From contig NZ_FOZW01000004.1 in the NCBI RefSeq assembly GCF_900116195.1, forward strand, positions 360,340 to 424,339: a stretch of 64,000 nucleotides of DNA, written 5' to 3'. Numbering within the stretch: position 1 is the first letter of the stretch; each line of letters begins with the position of its first letter. This document shows positions 43,678-51,448 of the stretch, piece after piece. Position numbers and translations under genes: made by a program. The stretch is from Alloyangia pacifica. GTDB lineage: Bacteria; Pseudomonadota; Alphaproteobacteria; Rhodobacterales; Rhodobacteraceae. Under the pieces are notes generated by a model that worked only from the letters and a program-made list of their open reading frames with translations, had not been told where the DNA came from and did no database searches.

Positions 43678-45051
43678 TCAGTCCTCGGGCGGCAACAGCT
43701 TGCCCGGGTTCAGGATGCCCTTCGGGTCGAAGGCCAGCTTGATCCGCCGCATCCAGTCGAGCGCCGGACCGTGCTCGGCCTTCATGTATTTCTGCTTGCC
43801 GATGCCGATGCCGTGCTCGCCGGTCACCGTGCCGCCGAGCCGCAGCGCGGTCTCGTTGAGCTTGCCGGCGAAGGCGTGGACGGCTTCGACCTCGGCCGGG
43901 TCGTTCGGGTCAAAGCGCGCGGCGCAGTGGAAGTTGCCGTCGCCGACATGGCCGACGATGGTGCTGACGAGCCCCGCCGCACGCGCGTCGGCCTGCGCCT
44001 GCAGCACCGCCTCGGCGAGCTGCGAGATCGGCACGCAGACATCCGTCGCCAGCGTGCCGTACTGCGCGCCGGGGCGCAGCGCGGCGGAGGCGAAATGTGC
44101 GCCGTGACGCATCTTCCACAGGGCGTTGCGGGCCTCGGTGGTATTGGCCTCTGCCCAGGATTCCATGCCGAAGTCCTCGGCGATTTCGCGGAAGCTCTGT
44201 GCCTGCTCGGCCACCCCCGAAGGGCTGCCGTGGAACTCGACGAAGAGATGCGGCTGCTCGGGCAGGTCCGACCCGGCGTGGATATTGAAGCCGCGCACCA
44301 TCATCTCGTCGACCAGCTCGATCCGTGCCATGGGCAGGCCGGACTGGATGGTCAGGATCACGCAGTTCACCGCCTCCTCGACGGAGGGAAAGCGGCAGGT
44401 GGCCGAGGCGATGCCCTCGGGCAGCCCGTGCAGTTTCAGCGTCAGCTCGGTGATGATGCCCAGCGTGCCCTCGCTGCCGACCAGCAGGTGCGTCAGGTCA
44501 TAGCCTGCCGAGCTCTTGCGGGCCTTGGTGCCGGTGCGGATGATGCTGCCGTCGGACATCACCGCCTCGAGCGCCAGCACGTTCTCGCGCAGCGTGCCGT
44601 AGCGCACCGCGGTGGTGCCCGAGGCGCGCGTGGCCGCCATGCCGCCGAGCGAGGCGTCGGCACCGGGATCGATCGGGAAGAAGAGGCCGGTGGCGCGCAG
44701 CTCCTCGTTGAGCTCGGTGCGGGTGACGCCGGGCTGGACCACCACGTTGAGATCCTCGGCGTTGATCTCCAGCACCTTCTTCATGCGCGAGAAGTCGAGG
44801 CTGATGCCGCCCTTGATCGCGAGGTGCTGGCCCTCCAGCGAGGTGCCGGTGCCGAAGGGGGTGATCGGCGTGCCGGTCTCGGCGCAGAAGCGGACGATGG
44901 CGGCGACTTCCTCGGTGGTCTCGGGGAAGGCCACGGCGTCGGGCATGGCGAGCGGGAAATGCGCCTCGTTCCGCGCGTTCTGCTGTCGGATGGCATCGCT
45001 GGTGGCAAGGCGGTCACCAAGGAGCTGTTCGAGCGGGGTGAAGAGGGTCAT
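43678..45051 (-). CDS. FAD-binding oxidase (GlcD/D-lactate dehydrogenase family)
   Basis: The 457-residue flavoprotein has the PCMH-type FAD-binding domain (FGTGTSLEGQHLAI, PGADASLGGMAATRASGTTAVRYGTLRENV) and the FAD-oxidase C-domain with GHVGDGNFHCAARFDP and GTVTGEHGIGIGKQKYM. Such enzymes oxidise D-lactate, glycolate or D-2-hydroxyglutarate and pass electrons to the quinone pool. In the sugar-acid operon it could dispose of glycolate or another 2-hydroxyacid; the substrate is inferred. It lies 50 bp upstream of xylX. Confidence 0.85.
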   Translation of the reverse strand: MTLFTPLEQLLGDRLATSDAIRQQNARNEAHFPLAMPDAVAFPETTEEVAAIVRFCAETGTPITPFGTGTSLEGQHLAIKGGISLDFSRMKKVLEINAEDLNVVVQPGVTRTELNEELRATGLFFPIDPGADASLGGMAATRASGTTAVRYGTLRENVLALEAVMSDGSIIRTGTKARKSSAGYDLTHLLVGSEGTLGIITELTLKLHGLPEGIASATCRFPSVEEAVNCVILTIQSGLPMARIELVDEMMVRGFNIHAGSDLPEQPHLFVEFHGSPSGVAEQAQSFREIAEDFGMESWAEANTTEARNALWKMRHGAHFASAALRPGAQYGTLATDVCVPISQLAEAVLQAQADARAAGLVSTIVGHVGDGNFHCAARFDPNDPAEVEAVHAFAGKLNETALRLGGTVTGEHGIGIGKQKYMKAEHGPALDWMRRIKLAFDPKGILNPGKLLPPED

Positions 45052-45240
45052 TTCTCAGGTCTCCAAGTTTGGGTGCCGGGCGCAGGCTGGCCCGGACGAA
45101 ATCAAAGCCAGCGCTACGACAGCCGGGCGAGTGCCTGCCCGTGGGATGGCTCCGCGACGGTCGAGGTCCGCGCTTTATATCAGCCAAGCCCGGGCGACCT
45201 TCGTGCGTCTCGCAACGGTGACAGAACGCCAGCCCGCCCC

Positions 45241-45285
45241 GCATGCCAAAGGCATGCAGAATCATGATTGCGCACCTCCGGTGCG
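45241..45285. repeat. Cluster of three short palindromes
   Basis: In a 280-bp gap between the DapA-family and FAD-oxidase genes three palindromes stand in a row: GCATGCC-AAA-GGCATGC (45241-45257), AATCATGATT (45260-45269) and CGCACC-TCC-GGTGCG (45271-45285). A fourth imperfect GCC-rich hairpin follows. The structure recalls the double palindromes at 25.4 and 40.1 kb but the loops differ. Confidence 0.6.
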
Positions 45286-45331
45286 ACGGGCAGGCGCTCG
45301 CCCGGCGGCTTCGCCTTGATTCCGGGCGGCC

Positions 45332-46243
45332 TTACTTGCCCCAGTTCAGCACGAGCGGATCGAGCGGCTTGATCAGCTCGATCAACATCGAAGCGGTGTC
45401 GGGATGCAAGGGGGCAATCGGGTGGCGGCAGAAGGCCGATTTGATCACGCCGCCCACCTGCATCGCGTGCTTGGCCGAGCGGAAGCCGCATTGGCGGTTT
45501 TCATGGTTCACCGCCGGCAGGATGCGGGCGTAGCCATCGATCGCCGCCTGCCGGTTGCCAGCGAGGAAATCCACCACGATGGGCCGGATCTGGTCGGGGA
45601 TCATCGCCGATGTCATGCAGCCGGTCGCCCCGGCGTCGAGGTCCGCCAGCAGGGTGATCGCCTCCTCGCCGTCGAAGGGCGCCTCGATGGCCGCGCCGCC
45701 CTCGGCGATCAGGCTGCGCAGCTTGGCGGCGGCCTGCGGGCACTCGATCTTGAAGAGCTTCAGCATCTCGATCTCGTTGGCCATCTTGACCAGCAGCGGC
45801 ACCGGCAGGTCGACGCCCGAGAGCGGCGCGTCCTGCAGCATGATCGGAATGCCCACTTCGCCCACCTGGCGGAACTGCTCGAAGGTCTGCTCGGCAGTCC
45901 CCTTCATCAGTGCGCCGTGGTAGGGCGGCATCATCATCACGATGTCGGCGCCGAGGTCCTTGGCGTATTGCGCGCGCTCCACCGCGATGGGGGTGGCGTA
46001 GTGCGAGATGGTCACGATCACCGGCACACGGCCCGCCACATGCTCGACGCAGAGCTTGGTCAGGACCGCGCGCTCGTCGTCGGACAGCAGGAATTGCTCG
46101 GAGAAGTTGGCGAGGATGCAGATGCCGTCGACGCCCATATCGATGGTGCAGTCCAGCACGCGCTTCATGCCCTCGAGATCAAGCGAGCCGTCGTCGTGGA
46201 AGGGCGTCGGCACCACGGGCCAGCATCCGGTGTATTTGGTCAT
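45332..46243 (-). CDS. DapA-family aldolase/dehydratase (dihydrodipicolinate-synthase superfamily)
   Basis: The start is the ATG at 46243 (MTKYTGCWPVVPTPFHDDGS), giving 303 residues. The TIM-barrel protein has the pyruvate-binding Lys in LKLFKIECP and the Tyr in VMMMPPYHG. The family includes 2-keto-3-deoxy-gluconate or -arabonate aldolases and dehydratases, and the sugar-acid context favours one of these over lysine synthesis. Whether it is an aldolase (yielding pyruvate plus glycolaldehyde) or a dehydratase cannot be decided here. It lies 36 bp downstream of the LysE-family gene. Confidence 0.85.
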   Translation of the reverse strand: MTKYTGCWPVVPTPFHDDGSLDLEGMKRVLDCTIDMGVDGICILANFSEQFLLSDDERAVLTKLCVEHVAGRVPVIVTISHYATPIAVERAQYAKDLGADIVMMMPPYHGALMKGTAEQTFEQFRQVGEVGIPIMLQDAPLSGVDLPVPLLVKMANEIEMLKLFKIECPQAAAKLRSLIAEGGAAIEAPFDGEEAITLLADLDAGATGCMTSAMIPDQIRPIVVDFLAGNRQAAIDGYARILPAVNHENRQCGFRSAKHAMQVGGVIKSAFCRHPIAPLHPDTASMLIELIKPLDPLVLNWGK

Positions 46244-46278
46244 TCTGAGGGTCCTCCCGAAAAGTCGATGTCTGAGTG

Positions 46279-46878
46279 TCAGGTTCCGCCGAAGGCCGAC
46301 ACGAGGGCCAGCGCGACGACGCCCAGCATGGCCAGCGCCATGCCGTAATTGATCAGCCGCTGGGTGCGGTAGCTGAGGTTGAGCCGGTGCAGGGTAACCC
46401 CGGCCTTGAGCCAGGCGAGATGCACCGGGATCCAGATCGCGTTCATGATGAGGATCTTCGAGGCGGTCTCGAAACCGAGTGCCTCGGGCGCAAAGGAAAA
46501 CCCGGTGAACATGGCGGTGTTCACCGCATAGGCCTTGGGGTTGATCACCTGCAGCAGGACGCCCGCGCGCACGCCCGGCGCGGTCTTTGCCTCGATGAAG
46601 GCGATGCGGCTGCCAGCCAGAGCGATGCGCGCCGCGAGATAGAGCAGGTAGCACACCGAGAGCCCCATCAGCACGACCCGCACTGCGGGGACCGACAGGA
46701 GGATGGCGGCAAAGCCGGTCAGCACGAGGGTCATCACGAGATTGGTGCCGATGAAGAGCCCAAGGCCGTAGCGCAGCCCGTCCCGCCAGCCAAAGGCCGA
46801 TCCGACCCCGGCGATCGACAGCACCCCCGGTCCGGGGGTGATGAACAGCAGGAACACGGCAGCGGCAAAGCTCAGCAT
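46279..46878 (-). CDS. LysE-family translocator
   Basis: The 199-residue protein begins MLSFAAAVFLLFITPGPGVLSIAG, which contains the PGPG motif of the family's first helix. About five or six helices follow. LysE-type proteins export basic amino acids, homoserine or homoserine lactone. Its presence as first gene of a sugar-acid operon, divergent from the SDR gene and sharing operator 46999-47008, suggests export of a related acid or amino acid, but this is not proven. Confidence 0.82.
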   Translation of the reverse strand: MLSFAAAVFLLFITPGPGVLSIAGVGSAFGWRDGLRYGLGLFIGTNLVMTLVLTGFAAILLSVPAVRVVLMGLSVCYLLYLAARIALAGSRIAFIEAKTAPGVRAGVLLQVINPKAYAVNTAMFTGFSFAPEALGFETASKILIMNAIWIPVHLAWLKAGVTLHRLNLSYRTQRLINYGMALAMLGVVALALVSAFGGT

Positions 46879-46998
46879 GGGCCGCGCTCTCGGTCCAACA
46901 GGGCTGCGCCGGGTCTCCTCACCTCGCCTCGTCCTCTCTGCCGTCTGTCCCGGCGGCCCGGGGCTTTCGCACCGCGCCTGCTTGCATCCGGGAGCATT

Positions 46999-47008
46999 TG
47001 GTATACCA
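46999..47008. promoter_or_regulatory. TGGTATACCA operator between divergent LysE and SDR operons
   Basis: The 10-bp palindrome is centred about 120 bp before the lysE-type start and 100 bp before the SDR start, so a bound regulator could control both divergent operons. Flanks are A/T-rich. Confidence 0.75.
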
Positions 47009-47105
47009 TTTTCCTGAATACGGTCCCGCCCCGGTTTGTCAATGGTTGTTGCGGATCACCGCAGGCCCCGGGGCATGTGGCGGGACCAAGGGAAGAGGAG
47101 CCAAC

Positions 47106-47867
47106 ATGTCCCTGTTTGATCTGACGGGCCGCACCGCGCTGGTGACCGGCTCGACCATGGGTATCGGTTACGCGCTGGCGCGCGGTCTTGCGCAGGCCGG
47201 CGCCAAGGTGCTGCTGAACGGGCGCAACCCGCAGCGGCTTGAAGAAGCCGTCGCGGCGCTGAAGGCCGAGGGGCTGCAGGCCGAAGCGCTCGGTTTCGAC
47301 GTCACCGACCATGCAAGCGCCCGCGCCGCCATCGACGGCTACGAGGCCGACGAGGGCGCCATCGACATTCTGATCAACAACGCCGGGATGCAGCACCGCG
47401 GCCCGCTCGAAGACTTTGACCCCGAAGCCTTCGACCGGCTGATGCGCACCAATGTCTATTCGGCCTTCTACGTCGGCCAGGCCTGCGCCCGGCACATGAT
47501 CGCGCGCGGCGCCGGGCGGATCGTCAATATCGCCTCGGTGCAGAGTGCGCTGGCGCGGCCGGGCATCGCGCCCTACACCGCCAGCAAGGGGGCGATCACC
47601 AACCTCACGAAGGGCATGGCGACCGACTGGGCGAAACACGGGCTCAACTGCAACGCCATCGCGCCGGGATATTTCAAGACGCCGCTCAACGCCGCGCTGG
47701 TCGCCGATCCGGAATTCAGCGCCTGGCTGGAGAAGCGTACCCCGGCGGGCCGCTGGGGCGATGTGGAGGAGCTGGTCGGTGCCTGCGTCTTCCTCTGTGC
47801 CCCGGCGTCGAGCTTCGTGAACGGCCACACGCTGTTCGTCGACGGCGGCATCACCGCCTCGCTGTAA
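47106..47867 (+). CDS. SDR family oxidoreductase (gluconate 5-dehydrogenase-like)
   Basis: The ATG at 47106 has AAGAGGAG 7 bp before it and gives 253 residues. It has TGSTMGIGYA, NNAG, catalytic Ser in NIASVQSALARPG, YTASK, and a C-terminal FVNGHTLFVDGGITAS. The sequence has the look of gluconate 5-dehydrogenase/2-dehydro-3-deoxygluconate dehydrogenase SDRs, and the operator before it ties it to the sugar-acid regulon. Substrate inferred. Confidence 0.85.
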   Translation: MSLFDLTGRTALVTGSTMGIGYALARGLAQAGAKVLLNGRNPQRLEEAVAALKAEGLQAEALGFDVTDHASARAAIDGYEADEGAIDILINNAGMQHRGPLEDFDPEAFDRLMRTNVYSAFYVGQACARHMIARGAGRIVNIASVQSALARPGIAPYTASKGAITNLTKGMATDWAKHGLNCNAIAPGYFKTPLNAALVADPEFSAWLEKRTPAGRWGDVEELVGACVFLCAPASSFVNGHTLFVDGGITASL

Positions 47868-47890
47868 GACATCTTTGGGAGGAGATTTTC

Positions 47891-48814
47891 ATGAGCGACA
47901 CACCCGTAGTGGGCTTTATCGGCGTCGGCCTGATGGGCCATGGCATGGCGAAGAACATCCTCAAGGGCGGCTATCCGCTCTGGGTGAAGGGCAACCGCGA
48001 CCGCGCGCCGGTCGAGGACCTCGTGGCGCAGGGGGCGCGGGAGGCGGCCTCGCCGAAAGAGATGGCCGAGACCTGCGACATCATCCACCTGTGCCTGTCG
48101 AACTCGCCGCAGGTCGAGGCGGTGATGCGCGGCGAGGAGGGTATCCTTGCGGGCGCGCGTCCGGGGCTGATCGTGGTGGACTGCTCCACCGCCGACCCGG
48201 CCTCGACCGAGGCACTGGCCGCCGAACTGGCCGAAAAAGGCGGGGCGATGGTCGATGCACCACTGGGGCGCACGCCGAAGGAGGCCGAGGAAGGCACGCT
48301 CGACGCCATGGTCGGCGCCGATGACGAGAGCTTCGCCAGGGTGGAGCCGGTGATTCAGTGCTGGGCGGGCAACATCAACCGCGTCGGCGGCGTCGGCGCG
48401 GGCCACAAGATGAAGCTGGTGATGAACCTCATCTCGATGAGCTACGCGGCGCTCTATGCCGAGGCGACGGTGCTGGCCGCCAAGTCCGGCATCTCGCCGC
48501 AGACGGTGCGGCAGGTGATCGGCTCGAGCCGGCTTGGCAACGGCTTCTTCGACACCTTCATGCGCTACGCGGTGGACCGGGACATGGAGGCGCACAAGTT
48601 CAGCATCTTCAATGGCGGCAAGGACGTGCGCTACGCCAACGCCATGGCGGCCAAGGTCGGGGCCCCGGCGCTGATTGCCGGCGCGACGCGGCACTATTTC
48701 GCCACGGCCGAGGCGACGGGGCACGGTGCGGACTACGTGCCGAGCCTGTCGGATCGGATCGCCGAAATGGGCGGGATCGATCTGGCCGAGGAGGTGAAGA
48801 AGGGGGAGGGGTGA
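47891..48814 (+). CDS. Beta-hydroxyacid dehydrogenase (3-hydroxyisobutyrate/tartronate-semialdehyde reductase family)
   Basis: The 307-residue enzyme has the NAD motif VGFIGVGLMGHGMAKNIL, DAPLGRTPKEAEEGTL as the substrate-binding stretch, and a catalytic Lys in GHKMKLVMNLIS. The next beta-hydroxyacid dehydrogenase of the island (56201-57085) is a paralogue with similar DAPLGRTPAHAKEGKL. The gene follows the SDR by 23 bp and probably shares its operator. Substrate is likely a 2-hydroxy-3-oxo or beta-hydroxy sugar acid. Confidence 0.85.
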   Translation: MSDTPVVGFIGVGLMGHGMAKNILKGGYPLWVKGNRDRAPVEDLVAQGAREAASPKEMAETCDIIHLCLSNSPQVEAVMRGEEGILAGARPGLIVVDCSTADPASTEALAAELAEKGGAMVDAPLGRTPKEAEEGTLDAMVGADDESFARVEPVIQCWAGNINRVGGVGAGHKMKLVMNLISMSYAALYAEATVLAAKSGISPQTVRQVIGSSRLGNGFFDTFMRYAVDRDMEAHKFSIFNGGKDVRYANAMAAKVGAPALIAGATRHYFATAEATGHGADYVPSLSDRIAEMGGIDLAEEVKKGEG

Positions 48815-48829
48815 GGGGCTCCAGCCGGC

Positions 48830-49834
48830 TCAACTCGTCGCGCGGCGGATGAGGCTGAACCCCATGTCCTCGCGAAGGCCGCAGGGGATGTCCCCGGCCA
48901 GGATCAGCTCGGCGGCGCGGCGGCCGATGGCGGCGCCGTCGATGTGGATCGTGGTCAGCGCCAGCGCCGAGTCCTGCGCCATGTCGAAATCGCCGAAGCC
49001 CGAGATCGCCAGCCGCCCGGGCACGTCGATGCCGCGCCGCCGTGCCTCGCAGAGCGCACCCATGGCCACCATGTCGCTGACGCAGACCACCGCCTCGGTG
49101 TCGGGCCAGCGGCGCAGAATCTCGGCCAAGCCCTCGGCGCCGTAATCCGGTCCCACGGCACCGGGCCTGGCCTTCACCGCCACAGCGCGCTCTCCGGCCA
49201 GCTGCCCGGCGCAGTCACGGTAGCCCTCCATGCGCAGCCGCGCGCGGCGGTCGTGTTGCCGGTCGAGCCCGAGAAAGGCGACCCGGCGCCGCCCGGTCTC
49301 GACCATGTGACGGGTCAGTGCGGTCCCGGCGGCGCGGTTGGAGAAGCCCACGGCTGCATGCACGGGCTGCTTCGGCAGTTCCCAGAGCTCCAGCACCGGC
49401 AGGCCGGCGCGGGCCAGCAAGCGATGCGCCGCCTCGGTGTGGTCGTCGGATGTGAGCACCAGCGCCTCGGGGCGCCGGCCCAGCATGGTGGGCAGCAGCG
49501 CCGCCTCGGTCCCGGGATCGTATTGCGTGGCCGAGAGCATCAGCTGCAGCCCGCCCTCGGCGAGCCCCTCGGTGAGCCCGCGTACCGTGGCGGCGAACAC
49601 CGCTTCTTCCAGCGTCGACACCAGTGCGCCCACCACCCGCGAACGCTGCGAGCTGAGCGCGCCGGCGGTTTCGTCGAGCACGTAGCCAAGCTCGTCCACC
49701 GCCGCCTGCACCTTGCGCAGCGTGCCGGGGCTGACCTTGGAGGGGTTGCGCAGGGCGCGGCTCACGGTGATCTTGCCGACCCCGGCGCGGGCCGCCACCT
49801 CGCCCATCGTCACCCATTTCCTGCCGTCTGCCAT
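48830..49834 (-). CDS. LacI-family transcriptional regulator
   Basis: The ATG at 49834 is preferred over the GTG at 49840, because AGGCGG is then 6 bp away; the product has 334 residues. The N-terminal helix-turn-helix is MGEVAARAGVGKITVSRALRNPSKVSP. The hinge ELGYVLDETAGALSSQRSRVVGALV and a periplasmic-binding-protein-like sensor domain follow. It resembles GntR-type (gluconate) LacI repressors. The gene is convergent with the beta-hydroxyacid dehydrogenase, and a 14-bp palindrome lies before it. Confidence 0.92.
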   Translation of the reverse strand: MADGRKWVTMGEVAARAGVGKITVSRALRNPSKVSPGTLRKVQAAVDELGYVLDETAGALSSQRSRVVGALVSTLEEAVFAATVRGLTEGLAEGGLQLMLSATQYDPGTEAALLPTMLGRRPEALVLTSDDHTEAAHRLLARAGLPVLELWELPKQPVHAAVGFSNRAAGTALTRHMVETGRRRVAFLGLDRQHDRRARLRMEGYRDCAGQLAGERAVAVKARPGAVGPDYGAEGLAEILRRWPDTEAVVCVSDMVAMGALCEARRRGIDVPGRLAISGFGDFDMAQDSALALTTIHIDGAAIGRRAAELILAGDIPCGLREDMGFSLIRRATS

Positions 49835-49874
49835 CTTCACCCGCCTGCCGCTGTTGACGACTTCTACTACCCGG

Positions 49875-49888
49875 TGGTATCGATACCA
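49875..49888. promoter_or_regulatory. TGGTATCGATACCA operator before the LacI-type regulator gene
   Basis: The perfect 14-bp palindrome with a central CG is the usual layout for LacI-family operators and lies 41 bp before the start, so autoregulation is likely. Its TGGTAT half-site resembles that of the TGGTATACCA sites but the spacing differs by four bases. Confidence 0.7.
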
Positions 49889-50100
49889 TGAAGGCGCGAA
49901 ACCCTATCGGGGAATCGCAGTTTCGTGAGCGGGCCGCATGGCCTGCGCAGGAAATGGGCAGATTCGACCCTGGCGCGCTTTCAAGTGAGCACTCTCACAC
50001 GACGAATATCGCCGGGGCGCGTTTCGACAGCGCCCGGCATCGCGCGAAGACCGCCGCCCTCGCAGCCGGCGGGGCTTCGCAGGGGGTCGGTCTCGGAGGA

Positions 50101-50159
50101 GGGGGCCGACCCTCATCTTTTTCGAAACCTGATTTTCGGGATGTCGCCCGTCGGCCCCC
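50101..50159. repeat. Inverted repeat in the azlD-LacI gap
   Basis: Perfect 10-bp arms GGGGGCCGAC and GTCGGCCCCC lie 39 bp apart, 28 bp past the azlD stop. The interior holds ATCTTTTTCGAAAC, which recalls the ATCTTTCCGAAAA part of the dispersed repeat. It may serve as the azlCD terminator or be a diverged copy of that repeat. The remaining 49835-50186 gap holds the operator and promoter of the LacI-type gene. Confidence 0.55.
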
Positions 50160-50186
50160 GCAAGGGAAGGCCGACGTGCGCGCGGC

Positions 50187-50507
50187 TCAGAACAGCGCCT
50201 GCATCAGGTAGAGCGTGCCCATCCCCGCCACCAATGCGCCCGTGACCGACAGGCGAAGGGCCACAAGGAAGGTGACCAGCGCGGCGATGATACGGGCCGG
50301 CTCGGTCTCGCCGCCGGTGGCCTGCGGCCAGAGCACCAGGGGCGTCACCATGGCGGGCAGAACCCCGACGCCGACGTATTTGAGGTGCAGGATGAACCAC
50401 GCCGGCAGTTGCTTGCGTCCGAAGAACCCGAGAAAGGAGAATCGGATCAGGAAGGTGCCGATGCCCAGAAGGACGGTGAGGGTCCAGAAGGTTGCGTCGT
50501 CGATCAT
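50187..50507 (-). CDS. azlD: AzlD-family branched-chain amino-acid transport subunit
   Basis: The 106-residue protein has four hydrophobic segments, with FWTLTVLLGIGTFLIRFSFL at the N-terminus and a typical AzlD pattern at LKYVGVGVLPAMVTPLV. AzlC and AzlD together export branched-chain amino acids in Bacillus and probably related acids here. The start overlaps the azlC stop (ATGA). Confidence 0.85.
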   Translation of the reverse strand: MIDDATFWTLTVLLGIGTFLIRFSFLGFFGRKQLPAWFILHLKYVGVGVLPAMVTPLVLWPQATGGETEPARIIAALVTFLVALRLSVTGALVAGMGTLYLMQALF

Positions 50508-51226
50508 GCCGAACCTCCAGAGGCGCGTCGCGCCGCGCGGCGGCGCAGCGCCAGTTCCGCCTGCGCACCGACGAGCATTGCCACCAGCGCCGCCGCGATC
50601 AGGCCCAGCCCGGCGGGGAACCCGGCGAAGAGAATCGCGCAGACCACCGAGACCGCCGCCGCCAGCATGTGCGGCAGCGACCGCAGCAGCGGCGCGGTGA
50701 TCGCGATGAAGCAGACGGGGGCGGCGAAATCGAGATGCAGCGAGGCGGGAATCGCCGTGCCGATCAGTGCGCCGAGCAGCGTGCAGCCGTACCAGAAGGG
50801 ACAGATCAGCGCCATGACGCCGAAGTAGTAGGCGACCCGCTCCTCGCGGCTCATGCCGGGCCTTTCCTCGTAGGTCTTCACCGCCACGGCATAGGCCTGG
50901 TCGACCATGAGATAGGCCATGAGGGCGCGCACGCCGAGTTTTGCATGGCCCACATGCGGCACCAGCGCCGCCGAGTAGAGTGCCATGCGCAGGTTCACCG
51001 CGAGTGCCGCGGTCAGCGCGATGAAGACCGGCGCATGTTCCTGCAGCAGCGCCAGCGCGGTGAACTGCGAGGCCCCGGCGATCACCAGCACCGACATGGC
51101 CATGACCTGCAGGATATCGAGCCCGGCGTCGCGCGCGACGACTCCGAAGAGCAGCGAGAAGGGAATGACCACGGCGATGAAGGGGGTACAGTCGCGGTAG
51201 CCCTGCCAGAAGGCGGATCGCGTCAT
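50504..51226 (-). CDS. azlC: AzlC-family branched-chain amino-acid transport subunit
   Basis: The ATG at 51226 (MTRSAFWQGYRDCTPFIAVV) gives 240 residues. The first segment, GYRDCTPFIAVVIPFSLLFGVVA, and the later MALYSAALVPHVGHAKLGVRA are classic AzlC motifs. It is divergent from xylD and shares the gap that contains operator 51347-51362, so its control by the sugar-acid regulator is possible but not shown. Confidence 0.87.
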   Translation of the reverse strand: MTRSAFWQGYRDCTPFIAVVIPFSLLFGVVARDAGLDILQVMAMSVLVIAGASQFTALALLQEHAPVFIALTAALAVNLRMALYSAALVPHVGHAKLGVRALMAYLMVDQAYAVAVKTYEERPGMSREERVAYYFGVMALICPFWYGCTLLGALIGTAIPASLHLDFAAPVCFIAITAPLLRSLPHMLAAAVSVVCAILFAGFPAGLGLIAAALVAMLVGAQAELALRRRAARRASGGSA

Positions 51227-51346
51227 GCGTGTCTCCCGGCGGCGGGATTCGGACACCTCTTCATGTTTTTGAAAACGAACGGAAAATATCCGCCGTTTCG
51301 CGTAAATTTACGCATCGGCAACCCGTCCTCTCATGATTGCTCTTGC

Positions 51347-51362
51347 ATTTGGTATACCAAAT
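51347..51362. promoter_or_regulatory. ATTTGGTATACCAAAT operator of the xylD operon
   Basis: The best of the five sites: a perfect 16-bp palindrome 86 bp before xylD. Enterobacterial UxuR/ExuR regulators (FadR-type GntR family) recognise palindromes with a similar TGGTATACCA centre, as I remember the motif. It also lies 120 bp before azlC. Confidence 0.8.
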
Positions 51363-51448
51363 TGGGAAGCTCCTGCAAGAACGGCCGCGTCGTCCGGCGC
51401 GTCCGATGGAGGCGCGCGGGGAGGCGCGCGAAGGAGAGGAAGCTACCC

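Noticed and set aside
50492..51448. N-terminal extension of the xylD frame giving 912 residues
   Set aside because: The extension is antisense to azlC and crosses the operator; a strong ribosome site and the family's normal length support the GTG at 51449.
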